NCBI GenBank assembly: GCA_964547515.1
Contig: CAZJOA010000039.1
Span: forward strand, 1 to 19,558
Length of the DNA: 19,558 nt
Direction: 5' to 3'
Source: UBA11524 sp964547515
GTDB taxonomy: Bacteria > Bacillota > Clostridia > Christensenellales > Aristaeellaceae
The position numbers and the translations under genes were made by a program. Below the pieces are notes generated by a model. The model saw only the letters and a list, made by a program, of their open reading frames with translations, was not told where the DNA came from and did not search any database. Shown here piece after piece: positions 1-6,957 of the stretch (the first letter of the stretch is position 1; each line of letters opens with the position of its first letter).

Positions 1-9
1 GCAACAGAA

Positions 10-49
10 AGACCGCCGACCTTTCGCACAGGGCGATGATCGGCGGTCT
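10..49. terminator. Bidirectional hairpin terminator
   Basis: A perfect 10 bp inverted repeat (AGACCGCCGA at 10-19, TCGGCGGTCT at 40-49) encloses a 20 nt loop. Both outer flanks are moderately T-rich in their own direction: TCTGTTTGTG on the plus strand and TCTTTCTGTT on the minus strand. It lies about 48 nt past the stop codon of the minus-strand membrane-protein gene and would end that operon. It could also end a plus-strand gene entering from the left. The long loop and interrupted T tracts make termination strength uncertain. Confidence 0.6.
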
Positions 50-96
50 GTTTGTGTTCATCGGGGTCATGCTGCTGACAGATCATGCGCATTCCC

Positions 97-636
97 CTAC
101 TCCGTCAGCCGCTCGATGGTTTGCAGGTTCATGATCTTCCACTGGCCGTTCTCCTTCACCAGCGTGGCGCGGTATCTCGCGCTGATCCAGTCCGGCGGGT
201 AAAGCACGTCGCTGCCATACGCCGCGATGTATTCCTCCGCCTTGCTGCCCTTGATGCGCCCGTCGATGGCCGGGATACGCTCGACAATGTCCACGCGGAC
301 GGTGGTGTCCCACGGCCAGATCCAGGTGAAGCCCATGGACAGGCGGTGGTCGATGCCGACAATGTTGTAATCCTGATAGGGCGATGTGCCGCTGACGACG
401 GTCTGCACGGCGGCGTCCCGGTTGAGGAAGCTGTCAAAGAAATACTTGTTCAGCTCGGAGAAGTCCTCCGTCATCATGACGACCTGCGCACGGCGCGCCA
501 TGCCGTCCTTGAGGACGACATAGATGTTGGTCAGGTTCATCGCGTAATAGAAGCCCGTCACCAGCAGCCCCAGCACCAGCGTCAGGATCAGCAGCCGGGT
601 GGCGATGTACCAGATCAGGCGGCGAAGATGCTTCAT
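97..636 (-). CDS. Small single-pass membrane protein of unknown function
   Basis: This is a 179-residue protein I cannot assign to a named family. Residues 1-8 are basic (KHLRR), and a hydrophobic segment at about 9-31 (rich in L, I, V, T) reads as an uncleaved signal anchor. Residues 35-179 would then lie outside the membrane. The C-terminal stretch (YRATLVKENGQWKIMNLQTI, about 155-174) has the alternating pattern and the GQWKI turn often seen at the end of NTF2-like/SnoaL-fold domains, but that is only a resemblance. The start is backed by a strong Shine-Dalgarno sequence (GGAAGGAGGG). It is the last gene of the minus-strand set after the GntR regulator and the NYN-LOTUS protein, 70 bp from the latter, and the hairpin at 10-49 follows it. 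Reading frame and start are well supported; function is unknown. Confidence 0.8.
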   Translation of the reverse strand: MKHLRRLIWYIATRLLILTLVLGLLVTGFYYAMNLTNIYVVLKDGMARRAQVVMMTEDFSELNKYFFDSFLNRDAAVQTVVSGTSPYQDYNIVGIDHRLSMGFTWIWPWDTTVRVDIVERIPAIDGRIKGSKAEEYIAAYGSDVLYPPDWISARYRATLVKENGQWKIMNLQTIERLTE

Positions 637-706
637 CCCGCTCCCTCCTTCCGTTTGTCACAGAATGAAACGATCCACAGGCGGATTTCCCTGCATGCGC
701 CGCCCG

Positions 707-1699
707 TCACAGCAGCTTGATGAGCATCGTCTTCTGCTCGTCCATCTCCACGCGGACAAGCCCGTCCTTTTCCAGCTGCTTCATCACCTCAGAGAAGCGC
801 TTGAAGCCGATGCTCCGCTCGTTGAAATCCGGATAGGTGGTCAGGATGTCCGCCTTGAGGATGGAGGGATTCACGCGCTCAAAGCCGCCATCCTTATACG
901 CGCTGATCTGCGTGGCGAAGGCTTCCCGCCAGTTCTCCCGCGTCAGCTGCGGATGGGTCTCCGCGCCCTCCGTATTCCCATTGAGCGACACCATGACATT
1001 GAAATTGTCGTTCTTGACGTGCAGGTCGCCGTATTGGGCGGACAGCTTCGCCAGCAGCTTGTAGAACGACGCGCAGCCATAGGATTTCTCGTTGAAGTCC
1101 GGGCGCAGGCGCGTCAGCACGCCCTTGAGCTCGGAGGCGTACATCTCGTCCATGCCCGTGGCCTCGTCGATGATGGACACGATCAGCTTGTTCAGCTCGG
1201 TCTCGTCCACCGTTTCCTCGCTGACGCTGCCCTTCTTGGCCTTGCGGCTGGGCACGGCGGTCTTGCGGCTGACCCCCTCCAGGAACTGGAACTCGTTGCA
1301 CGCATTGAGGAAGATGTTCGACGTGGCTTCCGATCGGCTGATGCCCAGGACGAACTTGCCCATGGACTTCAGCTTGCCCACCAGGGGGACATAGTCGCTG
1401 TCGCCGGACACGATGCAGAAGGAGTCGATCAGCTCATTGGTGTAGGCGACCTCCAGCGCGTCGATGACCAGCTGGATGTCGGCATTGTTCTTCTGGGCGA
1501 TGCCGTAGCGCAGGCTCGGCACGACGGTGAAGGTGTTGCTCAGCAGCACCTCCTTCAGGTCGGAGAAGCGGTCGGTGTACCCATAGACCTTGCCCAGGAG
1601 GATGTCGCCGCGGATCTTGACCTTCTCCAGCACGGAATCCAGCGTGGCGACCTTCGCGCCGCAGTTTTCCAGATCAATAAAGACTGCAAATTTTGCCAT
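707..1699 (-). CDS. NYN-domain (LabA/DUF88-like) predicted RNase with two OST-HTH/LOTUS domains
   Basis: This 330-residue protein is predicted to bind and probably cleave RNA in the cytoplasm. Residues 1-140 match the NYN/PIN-like nuclease fold. The acidic metal-binding positions are visible: D9 in FIDLEN, D74 and D80 in NNADIQLVIDAL, and D100/D102 in the VSGDSDY motif. A basic linker (about 145-160) leads to two winged-helix OST-HTH/LOTUS modules at about 168-240 and 256-330. Both carry a similar core (RPDFNEKSYG and YPDFNERSIGFKRF), which suggests an internal duplication. LOTUS domains in other proteins bind RNA; the target here is unknown. The gene starts 35 bp after the GntR-regulator stop, so the two are probably co-transcribed, with the membrane-protein gene following. 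Domain assignment is confident; enzymatic activity is inferred from the preserved acidic residues. Confidence 0.9.
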   Translation of the reverse strand: MAKFAVFIDLENCGAKVATLDSVLEKVKIRGDILLGKVYGYTDRFSDLKEVLLSNTFTVVPSLRYGIAQKNNADIQLVIDALEVAYTNELIDSFCIVSGDSDYVPLVGKLKSMGKFVLGISRSEATSNIFLNACNEFQFLEGVSRKTAVPSRKAKKGSVSEETVDETELNKLIVSIIDEATGMDEMYASELKGVLTRLRPDFNEKSYGCASFYKLLAKLSAQYGDLHVKNDNFNVMVSLNGNTEGAETHPQLTRENWREAFATQISAYKDGGFERVNPSILKADILTTYPDFNERSIGFKRFSEVMKQLEKDGLVRVEMDEQKTMLIKLL

Positions 1700-1734
1700 G
1701 TTGCTCGCTGCCTTTCGTCAATGGTGGGATCCTA

Positions 1735-2463
1735 TCAGATGCGGAATGTGAAACGGTCGCCGCGGATGACCTGATGGGAGGTGTGCAGCGGCGAACCATG
1801 CTGATCGTAGATCACCTGCTCCAGGCGGAGAAGCGCCGTGCCCGTGTCCACCGACAGCAGACGCGCCTGCTGCGCCGTGGCATGGCACAGGCTGATCTCA
1901 TGCACACCGCTGGCGGCCTCGATGCCGCGCTCCTGCAGGAGCCGATAGAGCGAACCGGTCAGGTCGGCCTGGAGGAGGGACGCATACGCCATGGAGAAGC
2001 AGTTCGTCTCGAGCATGATCGGCTCTGCGTCCGCAGTGCGAAGGCGGACGATCTCGATGGCGTTCTCCGCGTCCGAACCGTTCCCCGCACCCAGTGCCAG
2101 CTTCTCCCGCAATGCGTCCTCCGCATGGATCACCTGCGCCGAGATCACCCTTGCCCCCGGCGTACAGCCCATCATCCGGCAGGCCGCATGGAAGCTCGTC
2201 ACCTCGCGCAAATCGCTGTGCAGCCGCGGCGCACAGACATAGGTGCCCTTGCCCTGCATCCGCCGCAGCAGCCCCTCCTGACTCAGCTCCGCCAGCGCCC
2301 GGCGAACCGTCACCCGGCTGACCTGATACCTTTCGCCCAGCTCCGCCTCCGACGGGATGCGGCTGTGCACCGGGTACACCCCCGCCGCGATGTCCGCACG
2401 GATACGCTGCATCAGCTGGCGATAGAGCGGACTGGCGCTGTCAGCATAGAGAGGAAAATCCAT
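1735..2463 (-). CDS. GntR-family (HutC/UTRA) transcriptional regulator
   Basis: A 242-residue DNA-binding regulator. The N-terminal winged helix-turn-helix spans about residues 5-75 and has the classic GntR pattern: PLYRQLMQRIRADI, then RIPSEAELGERYQVSRVTVRRAL, then LRRMQGKGTYV. Residues 85-242 match a UTRA effector-binding domain, including an early SFHAACRMMG, a central acidic strand region, and the closing HTSHQVIRGDRFTF. HutC-type regulators usually sense small metabolites and often repress their own operon; the ligand cannot be read from sequence. A strong Shine-Dalgarno (AAGGAG, 7 nt spacing) precedes the ATG. It heads the minus-strand operon with the NYN-LOTUS and membrane-protein genes. 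It is also divergent from a glycosyltransferase gene, so the 141 bp between them may carry operators for both directions. Confidence 0.93.
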   Translation of the reverse strand: MDFPLYADSASPLYRQLMQRIRADIAAGVYPVHSRIPSEAELGERYQVSRVTVRRALAELSQEGLLRRMQGKGTYVCAPRLHSDLREVTSFHAACRMMGCTPGARVISAQVIHAEDALREKLALGAGNGSDAENAIEIVRLRTADAEPIMLETNCFSMAYASLLQADLTGSLYRLLQERGIEAASGVHEISLCHATAQQARLLSVDTGTALLRLEQVIYDQHGSPLHTSHQVIRGDRFTFRI

Positions 2464-2505
2464 GGAAACGCTCCTTCCTGGTGTGAGAAACAGATCATCG
2501 ATGGT

Positions 2506-2534
2506 ATTATATCATTTTTTCGCAGGAAATTCCA
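2506..2534 (-). promoter_or_regulatory. Promoter of the gntR-NYN-membrane operon
   Basis: On the minus strand a perfect TATAAT (plus-strand 2506-2511) is preceded by TG one base away, giving an extended -10. A weak -35 (TGGAAT, 2529-2534) sits 17 bp upstream. The predicted start is about 35 nt before the ATG. An 8 bp palindrome CATCGATG at 2496-2503 lies just downstream of the -10 and could be part of an operator, but it is too short to be convincing alone. Confidence 0.6.
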
Positions 2535-2542
2535 GAGTTTTG

Positions 2543-2571
2543 TGGACAAATCCGCCGTTTCGCGGTAGAAT
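2543..2571 (+). promoter_or_regulatory. Promoter of the glycosyltransferase gene
   Basis: TGGACA (2543-2548), a 17 bp spacer and TAGAAT (2566-2571) match the sigma-A consensus at 5/6 positions each. The predicted transcript starts about 25 nt before the ATG at 2605. The -35 lies only 9 bp from the -35 of the opposing gntR promoter, so binding of one regulator could affect both directions. Confidence 0.6.
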
Positions 2572-2604
2572 AGGAGGAGAACACAGAAACAGCGAGGGAT
2601 CTCC

Positions 2605-3396
2605 ATGTCGATCTTTACCGAACCCGTGCTGAGTGCATGCATTGTGCTTTACCAATCCGGCATGCGCGTGCTGCACACGGTGCAGTGCTTCCAGGAGAGC
2701 GAAATCGCCCTGGAGCTGCATGTGGTGGACAACGCGCCATCCGGTGCGCTGGGCATGCACCTGCAATGGCAATGTCCCGGTGCGCTCTATTACCCCCAGG
2801 AAAAGGATCTGGGCATCGCCGGGGGCTGCAACATCGTCCTGCCCAACCTCCGCAGCGAGTATCACCTCATCTGCCATCCGGATGTCACCTTCGATGAGCA
2901 GCTGCTCTCCGACATGGTGGCCTACATGGAGCACAATGCGGACTGCGTCATCCTGTCGCCGCGCGTCCTCACCCCCGATGGCAAGGATCAGCCCCTGCCC
3001 AAGCGTGCGCCCACCTTCCGCTATCTGCTGGGCAGCGCCTTCCCCCATCTGCCCGGCCCGTTCAAGGCCTGGCGCGAGGAATACACCCTGGCGGACGCGG
3101 ACATCACCGCCCCCACCAGCGTGGAGGTCGCGTCGGACTGCTTCATGCTCATCCGCACCGCCGCCCTTCAGCAGCTCAACGGCTTCGACCCGAAGTACTT
3201 CTACGCCCATGCGGACAGCGACCTGAGCCGCCGCGCCCTGACGCTGGGCAGCATCGTCTATCACCCGGAATTGACCGTCGTGCACGAGCGCACGGAGAAG
3301 TCCCGCAACCTGCCGGAGCTGCTGCGCCGCATGGCCGATGCGCTGCGCTACCTGCACAAATGGCGGGGGACATCGTCCCCTTTTTCTCGCGATTGA
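2605..3396 (+). CDS. GT2-family glycosyltransferase, C-terminus altered by a repeat
   Basis: A 263-residue protein of the GT-A fold, rhamnosyltransferase-like GT2 group, which transfers a sugar from a nucleotide donor to a cell-surface polysaccharide acceptor. Visible motifs are SACIVLYQSG at the first strand, VVDNAPSG (about 40-47), the KDLGIAGGCN nucleotide-site loop (67-76), HPDVTF (91-96, in place of the usual NPD metal motif) and ASDCFMLIRTAAL ... GFDPKYFYAHADSDLSRRA (177-211), with the catalytic-base acidic residues in the last. The family normally ends with a basic amphipathic helix near a KWGW-type motif. Here residues 242-253 (MADALRYLHKW) fit that, but from residue 254 the reading is supplied by the first unit of a tandem DNA repeat. 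The gene stands alone behind its own promoter. Donor and acceptor are not predictable. Start choice is supported by GAGGG before the ATG. Confidence 0.87.
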   Translation: MSIFTEPVLSACIVLYQSGMRVLHTVQCFQESEIALELHVVDNAPSGALGMHLQWQCPGALYYPQEKDLGIAGGCNIVLPNLRSEYHLICHPDVTFDEQLLSDMVAYMEHNADCVILSPRVLTPDGKDQPLPKRAPTFRYLLGSAFPHLPGPFKAWREEYTLADADITAPTSVEVASDCFMLIRTAALQQLNGFDPKYFYAHADSDLSRRALTLGSIVYHPELTVVHERTEKSRNLPELLRRMADALRYLHKWRGTSSPFSRD

Positions 3397-3535
3397 GTCG
3401 GGGGTACTCCATACTGTGTCCGCGTGGGGGGACATCGTCCCCTTTTTCTCGCGATTCGGGTGGCTGAACCGCCATACAGTGCCCGCGTGGGGGGACATCG
3501 TCCCATTTTTCTCGCGATTCAGGTGGCTGAACCGC
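3362..3535 (+). repeat. Tandem repeat, 62-63 bp, about 2.7 units, each with a terminator-like hairpin
   Basis: The core GGGGACATCGTCCC plus a T run and CTCGCGATT occurs three times, with GACATC starting at 3369, 3431 and 3494 (periods 62 and 63). Each core folds as GGGGAC-ATC-GTCCCC followed by five Ts; in the third unit the stem is one pair shorter (CCC then A). The intervening sequence of units 2 and 3 shares GTGGCTGAACCGC, while unit 1 has a diverged spacer. The same palindrome appears reversed at 9854-9866 beside the assembly gap, so this is probably a dispersed element. The first unit overlaps the 3' end of the glycosyltransferase gene. There are no protein-coding signals in it. Confidence 0.85.
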
Positions 3536-3572
3536 GCATCAGCCGCAGACAAGCACCCGCTCCCCCATTCCG

Positions 3573-3611
3573 AAAGGCCGCGCAGGGCTTCTACCGTGAC
3601 GCGGCCTTTTT
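3573..3611 (+). terminator. Intrinsic terminator after the glycosyltransferase/repeat
   Basis: A perfect 10 bp stem AAAGGCCGCG (3573-3582) / CGCGGCCTTT (3600-3609) with a 17 nt loop is followed by a T run (3607-3611). It ends plus-strand transcription and can fold on the minus strand as well. The rest of the intergenic stretch up to the ruvB stop at 3716 holds an AT-rich inverted repeat (CGTTTTC at 3688-3694, GAAAACG at 3701-3707). It also holds an imperfect hairpin with a minus-strand T run near 3646-3676, which may serve weakly as the ruvB terminator. Confidence 0.75.
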
Positions 3612-3715
3612 CGTGCGCGAAAAGCTCTGAAAACAGCATCGGAATCCAAAAAGTCTTGATTATTCAGGAGTTTTTGCAAAGTCTTGTCGTTTTCTTCTCC
3701 GAAAACGCCCCTTCG

Positions 3716-4747
3716 TCACAGCTCCATCCTGATCTGTCCCTGCTCCGCTGCGCCGGGAGCGGTGCGTCCCATGTGCGCCCAGGCCGCCGGGGTGCAGATG
3801 CGTCCGCGCGGCGTGCGCATCAGGAAGCCCAGCTGCATCAGGAAGGGCTCGTACACATCCTCGATGGTGATGGCATCCTCGCCCGTGGTGGCCGCCAGGG
3901 TGTCCAGCCCCACCGGGCCGCCGCCGAACTTGTCCATCATGGTGGTCAGCACGGTGCGGTCGGTCTTGTCCAGCCCCAGCTTGTCCACCCCCTGCATGGC
4001 GATGGCCTCCCGTGCCACGTCCAGCGTGATGACGCCTCCGCCCATGACCTGCGCGTAATCCCGCACGCGCTTGAGCATGCGGTTGGCGATGCGGGGCGTG
4101 CCGCGGCTGCGTCGGGCGATTTCGAGGATGCCCTCCGGTTCGGCCTCCACCCCCAGAATGGTCGCGCTGCGCCGGACGATCAGGCTCAGCTCCTCCGGGG
4201 AATACAGCTCCAGGCGGAACAGCATGCCGAAGCGGTCGCGCAGGGGGGCGCTGAGCTGTCCGGCGCGGGTCGTTGCGCCCACCAGGGTGAATTTCGGCAC
4301 GGACATGTGGATGGAGTTCGCCATCGGCCCCTTGCCAGTGACGATGTCCACCGCGAAGTCCTCCATGGCGGAATAGAGCACCTCCTCCGCCGTGCGGGAA
4401 AGGCGGTGAATTTCGTCGATAAACAGCACATCCCCCTGATTCAGGTTGGTGATGATGGACAGCAGGTCGCCCGGACGCTCGATGGCCGGGCCGGAGGTGA
4501 TGCGGATGTTCTGCCCCATCTCCGAGGCGACGATGTTCGCCAGGGTGGTCTTGCCCAGGCCGGGCGGCCCGTAGAGCAGCATGTGATCCAGCGCGTCATG
4601 CCGCGACAGCGCCGCCTGGATGTAGATGCTCAGGCTGTCCTTCACGGCGGTCTGGCCGATGTAATCCCGCAGGGTATGCGGACGCAGGCTCTGTTCGACG
4701 GCGCTGTCCTCCGTCTGGAAATTGGCGTTCATAAAGCGATCATCCAT
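3716..4747 (-). CDS. ruvB: RuvB, Holliday junction branch-migration ATPase
   Basis: A 343-residue AAA+ motor that forms hexameric rings on each side of a RuvA-bound four-way junction and drives branch migration in recombinational repair. Visible elements are LRPHTLRDYIGQ (21-32), Walker A GPPGLGKTT (60-68), Walker B FIDEIH (109-114), sensor 1 GATTRAG (157-163) and the arginine-finger region PLRDRFG (168-174, R170). The C-terminal winged helix ends with the family hallmark GFLMRTPRGR. Length matches the usual 330-345 residues. It begins 15 bp after ruvA, with GAGGAA as the ribosome-binding site, and is the last gene of ruvC-ruvA-ruvB. Nothing unusual is seen. Confidence 0.98.
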   Translation of the reverse strand: MDDRFMNANFQTEDSAVEQSLRPHTLRDYIGQTAVKDSLSIYIQAALSRHDALDHMLLYGPPGLGKTTLANIVASEMGQNIRITSGPAIERPGDLLSIITNLNQGDVLFIDEIHRLSRTAEEVLYSAMEDFAVDIVTGKGPMANSIHMSVPKFTLVGATTRAGQLSAPLRDRFGMLFRLELYSPEELSLIVRRSATILGVEAEPEGILEIARRSRGTPRIANRMLKRVRDYAQVMGGGVITLDVAREAIAMQGVDKLGLDKTDRTVLTTMMDKFGGGPVGLDTLAATTGEDAITIEDVYEPFLMQLGFLMRTPRGRICTPAAWAHMGRTAPGAAEQGQIRMEL

Positions 4748-4762
4748 GATTACGTTCCTCTA

Positions 4763-5374
4763 TCACATGCCCGCCATGCTTCGGAGCGCCAGTCGCAGCA
4801 GCTCGTCCGCCGGGGCTTCCTTGTTGTCGATCTTCTGCAGCGCCTCACGCGCCTCGCCCGGGGTGTAGCCCAATCCGGTCAGTGCCGCCATGGCCTGGGC
4901 GAAGTTATCCGCCGCCACGGGCACGGCAGGTGCGGCGGATGCAGTGCCCTTGCCCCCGCCGGAGAAGTCGAACTGTCCCAGCTTGTCCTTCAGCTCCAGG
5001 GCAATGCGCTGGGCGATCTTCTTGCCCACGCCCGGCGCTCGGGCGATGGTCTTCTCGTCCTCCATGAGGATGGCCAGGCGCAAGTCCTGCACGGACAGCG
5101 TGCTCAGCAGCGCCAGCGCCATCTTCGCGCCCACGCCCGTGACGCTCAGCAGCATCAGGAAGAGCTGCTTCTCCTCCTTGGTGGCAAAGCCGAACAGCTC
5201 CATCGCATCCTCGCGGACGCTCAGCCAGGTGTGGCAGCGCATGGTCTCGCCCGTCTGCGGTGCGGCGGACACGGTGGCCAGGGAGCAATTCAGCAAATAT
5301 CCGACGCCCCCCGCCAGGAGGACGAGGGTATTGTTGGTCTTCTCGACCACCTGACCTTCAATGAATGCGTACAT
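4763..5374 (-). CDS. ruvA: RuvA, Holliday junction-binding subunit
   Basis: A 203-residue protein that binds four-way junction DNA as a tetramer and loads RuvB. The N-terminal OB-fold domain (1-65, MYAFIEGQVVEKTNNTLVL) is followed by two helix-hairpin-helix motifs: SVTGVGAKMALALLS at about 77-91, and the second around ARAPGVGKKIAQRIALELKD (115-134). A flexible linker rich in G, A and P (about 138-160) joins the C-terminal domain III that contacts RuvB (ALTGLGYTPGEAREAL). The ribosome-binding site GAGGAGG overlaps the ruvC stop codon, so translation of the two is probably coupled (12 bp between genes). Confidence 0.98.
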   Translation of the reverse strand: MYAFIEGQVVEKTNNTLVLLAGGVGYLLNCSLATVSAAPQTGETMRCHTWLSVREDAMELFGFATKEEKQLFLMLLSVTGVGAKMALALLSTLSVQDLRLAILMEDEKTIARAPGVGKKIAQRIALELKDKLGQFDFSGGGKGTASAAPAVPVAADNFAQAMAALTGLGYTPGEAREALQKIDNKEAPADELLRLALRSMAGM

Positions 5375-5386
5375 GATCCGTCCTCC

Positions 5387-5881
5387 TCATTTCATGCGGA
5401 ACTGCTCGCGCATGCGTCCCGCCTGACAGTGGGTGATGGCGCAGGCGATGGCATCCGCCGCGTCATCCGGCTTGGGAATGTCCTCCATGTGCAGCAGGAG
5501 CTTCACCATCTGCTGGATCTGCTTCTTGTCCGCCTTGCCATAGCCGGTGATGGCCTGCTTGATCTGCATGGGGGTGTATTCGTAAAGGTTCTCGGTGTAT
5601 TCCGCCGCGGCGATGATGGCCGCACCGCGCGCCGCACCGACCATCAGCGCGGTGGTGACATTCTGCGCGAAGAACAGTTCCTCGAAGGCCACCTCATCCG
5701 GGCGGTACATCAGCGTCAGGTCGCGCACGCCTAATTGGAGCGTCCGCAGCCGATGCTGCATGGGTGTACCGGCGCGGGTCTCGATACAGCCATAGCCCAG
5801 CAGCTTCATGTGGCTGCCATTGGCCTCCACCACGCCCCAGCCCATCAGGGCATAACCGGGGTCGATTCCCAGGACGATCAT
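5387..5881 (-). CDS. ruvC: RuvC, crossover-junction endodeoxyribonuclease
   Basis: A 164-residue RNase H-fold resolvase that cuts Holliday junctions symmetrically after RuvAB branch migration. The catalytic acidic residues are in place: D7 in LGIDPG, E68 in VAFEELFF, and the C-terminal acidic cluster in PKPDDAADAIACAI (about 137-150). I chose the ATG at 5881 because it gives the family length and follows GGAGGG at ideal spacing. The frame stays open upstream to 6007, but that extension would run across the promoter and terminator and has no family support. It leads the ruvCAB operon. Confidence 0.97.
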   Translation of the reverse strand: MIVLGIDPGYALMGWGVVEANGSHMKLLGYGCIETRAGTPMQHRLRTLQLGVRDLTLMYRPDEVAFEELFFAQNVTTALMVGAARGAAIIAAAEYTENLYEYTPMQIKQAITGYGKADKKQIQQMVKLLLHMEDIPKPDDAADAIACAITHCQAGRMREQFRMK

Positions 5882-5917
5882 GACTTCCCTCCGCATGAGA
5901 ACATTTATGCTCAATTT

Positions 5918-5946
5918 ATCATACTCCCCATGCGCTGGATTGTCAA
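5918..5946 (-). promoter_or_regulatory. Promoter of ruvCAB
   Basis: On the minus strand a perfect -35 TTGACA (plus-strand 5941-5946) is followed by a 17 bp spacer and TATGAT (5918-5923). The predicted start is roughly 30 nt before the ruvC ATG. It sits 13 bp downstream (minus direction) of the terminator at 5960-5997, so the ruv operon appears insulated from the gene upstream. No SOS (LexA-like) box was recognised. Confidence 0.75.
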
Positions 5947-5959
5947 GGCGAACACGACC

Positions 5960-5997
5960 AAAAAGGCGGCGCGTCCGCTTTTCGCCTGACACGCCGC
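5960..5997 (-). terminator. Intrinsic terminator of the DUF4268 gene; left copy of a 38 bp direct repeat
   Basis: Read on the minus strand, GCGGCGTGT pairs with ACGCGCCGC (one G-T wobble) around a loop containing GGCGAAAAGC, and the stem is followed by CTTTTT. It begins 6 nt after the stop codon at 6004-6006. All 38 bases are identical to 6995-7032, the other side of the DUF4268 gene. Confidence 0.85.
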
Positions 5998-6003
5998 TGA
6001 AAG

Positions 6004-6927
6004 TCATATCGCATACCTTTCGGCCACTTTTTTGAGCTTGGGCAGCATCTCGCAGTACCAGTCAAAGCATGCCGGCCACTGATCCCTGTCGCGGATGTCG
6101 CCCACATGGGAAAAGACAATTCGGCAATCCTTTTTCGCCTCGATCCACTCTGCCTTACCACCAAACTCCTGTTCAATTTCATCTTTATGCGTAAGATAGC
6201 GCTCAAACAGTTCTTTGTTGCCCTTTACATATATTTCCGCCCCGATGCGTTGCCTTTGAGAATTCGCAGCGAGCGACAATTCGCAATCTGACCGACCAGT
6301 ACTCAGCGTATACCAGTTTTGCGGCTGTGGCTTACGCTTCCTGAAGAAACCCTTGATCTCCGGGCGCTTGAACGCCTCCTCATTGAACGCACTCCAGAAT
6401 TCCAGCTGCAGGCGCTTGATGTCCGTCATGCCCTCAGCCGCCTTCATCGTCTTCGCCCAGTCATTGGGACGCTCGATCACATTGAACTTGGGCGCGGGCA
6501 GGGAGTTGTCGATCGCCCACAATTCGATCTCCACCAGAAAGAAGCCAATGTCCTCATCCGTATGCTGATTGAGCCATTCCACCGCCTGACGGTGCTCGTC
6601 ACGGGCATGCTTCACGATCCAGATGATGATCTCCGCGTTCTTCCCGGACGCATAGGTGATGATCTTGCCCAGATGGTCGTGATTCGTGTCCTCCAGCTGA
6701 TTCTCAATGATGATCTTCCGTGTCGTTCCTTCCTCGGCGGCAAAGATGTCCACATTGAAGCTGCCCACGGAGGACTCCACCTCCGTCAGCACGATGTCGA
6801 TGCCGATCTCTTCGCTCAGGAGCGCCAGATTTTCCTCCTTGGCGAGCCATGTGGTGAAATCGTGCGCCTCATGCGGCCAGATCGTCCGCAGATCATCAAT
6901 CCGCTTGATCGTTCCCAGATTCGGCAT
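6004..6927 (-). CDS. DUF4268 protein with PD-(D/E)XK nuclease-like N-terminal domain
   Basis: A 307-residue protein of the DUF4268 group. The N-terminal half looks like a restriction-endonuclease-fold domain. Candidate active-site residues are an acidic residue near E49/E51, D60 in FNVDIFA, and an E-x-Q motif E75-N-Q77 in IIIENQLEDTNHDHLGKIITY (a known variant of the E-x-K triad). Residues about 170-305 correspond to DUF4268 (LQLEFWSAFNE ... YTLSTGRSDCELSL ... EIYVKGNKELFERYL). DNA binding or cleavage is inferred from the fold; no partner methylase or helicase is nearby. It has its own promoter and terminator and sits between two identical 38 bp direct repeats, unlike its neighbours. Whether it defends against foreign DNA or does something else cannot be told from sequence. 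Confidence 0.88.
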   Translation of the reverse strand: MPNLGTIKRIDDLRTIWPHEAHDFTTWLAKEENLALLSEEIGIDIVLTEVESSVGSFNVDIFAAEEGTTRKIIIENQLEDTNHDHLGKIITYASGKNAEIIIWIVKHARDEHRQAVEWLNQHTDEDIGFFLVEIELWAIDNSLPAPKFNVIERPNDWAKTMKAAEGMTDIKRLQLEFWSAFNEEAFKRPEIKGFFRKRKPQPQNWYTLSTGRSDCELSLAANSQRQRIGAEIYVKGNKELFERYLTHKDEIEQEFGGKAEWIEAKKDCRIVFSHVGDIRDRDQWPACFDWYCEMLPKLKKVAERYAI

Positions 6928-6957
6928 AGTCCACCCCCATTGTCATTCGATGCCATC

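Noticed and set aside
2496..2503. CATCGATG palindrome as the GntR operator
   Set aside because: It is well placed but only 8 bp and could be chance; it does not resemble a known HutC-type operator closely enough to annotate.
3362..3535. CRISPR array
   Set aside because: Only three units, and the spacers of units 2 and 3 are nearly the same sequence. The repeat itself is a terminator-like hairpin, and there are no cas genes.
2512..3639. 375-codon minus-strand frame containing a repeated REKKGTMSPHA peptide
   Set aside because: It runs antisense to the glycosyltransferase and through the non-coding tandem repeat; the peptide repeat only mirrors the 63 bp DNA period.
3338..5734. 798-codon open frame on the plus strand across ruvAB
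   Set aside because: It is antisense to clearly conserved ruvA and ruvB, is Gln/His/Arg/Gly-rich as expected for a shadow of GC-rich DNA, and has no family motif or ribosome-binding site.
5882..6007. N-terminally extended RuvC starting at 6007
   Set aside because: The extension crosses the ruvC promoter and the upstream terminator; the ATG at 5881 has an ideal ribosome-binding site and gives the family length.
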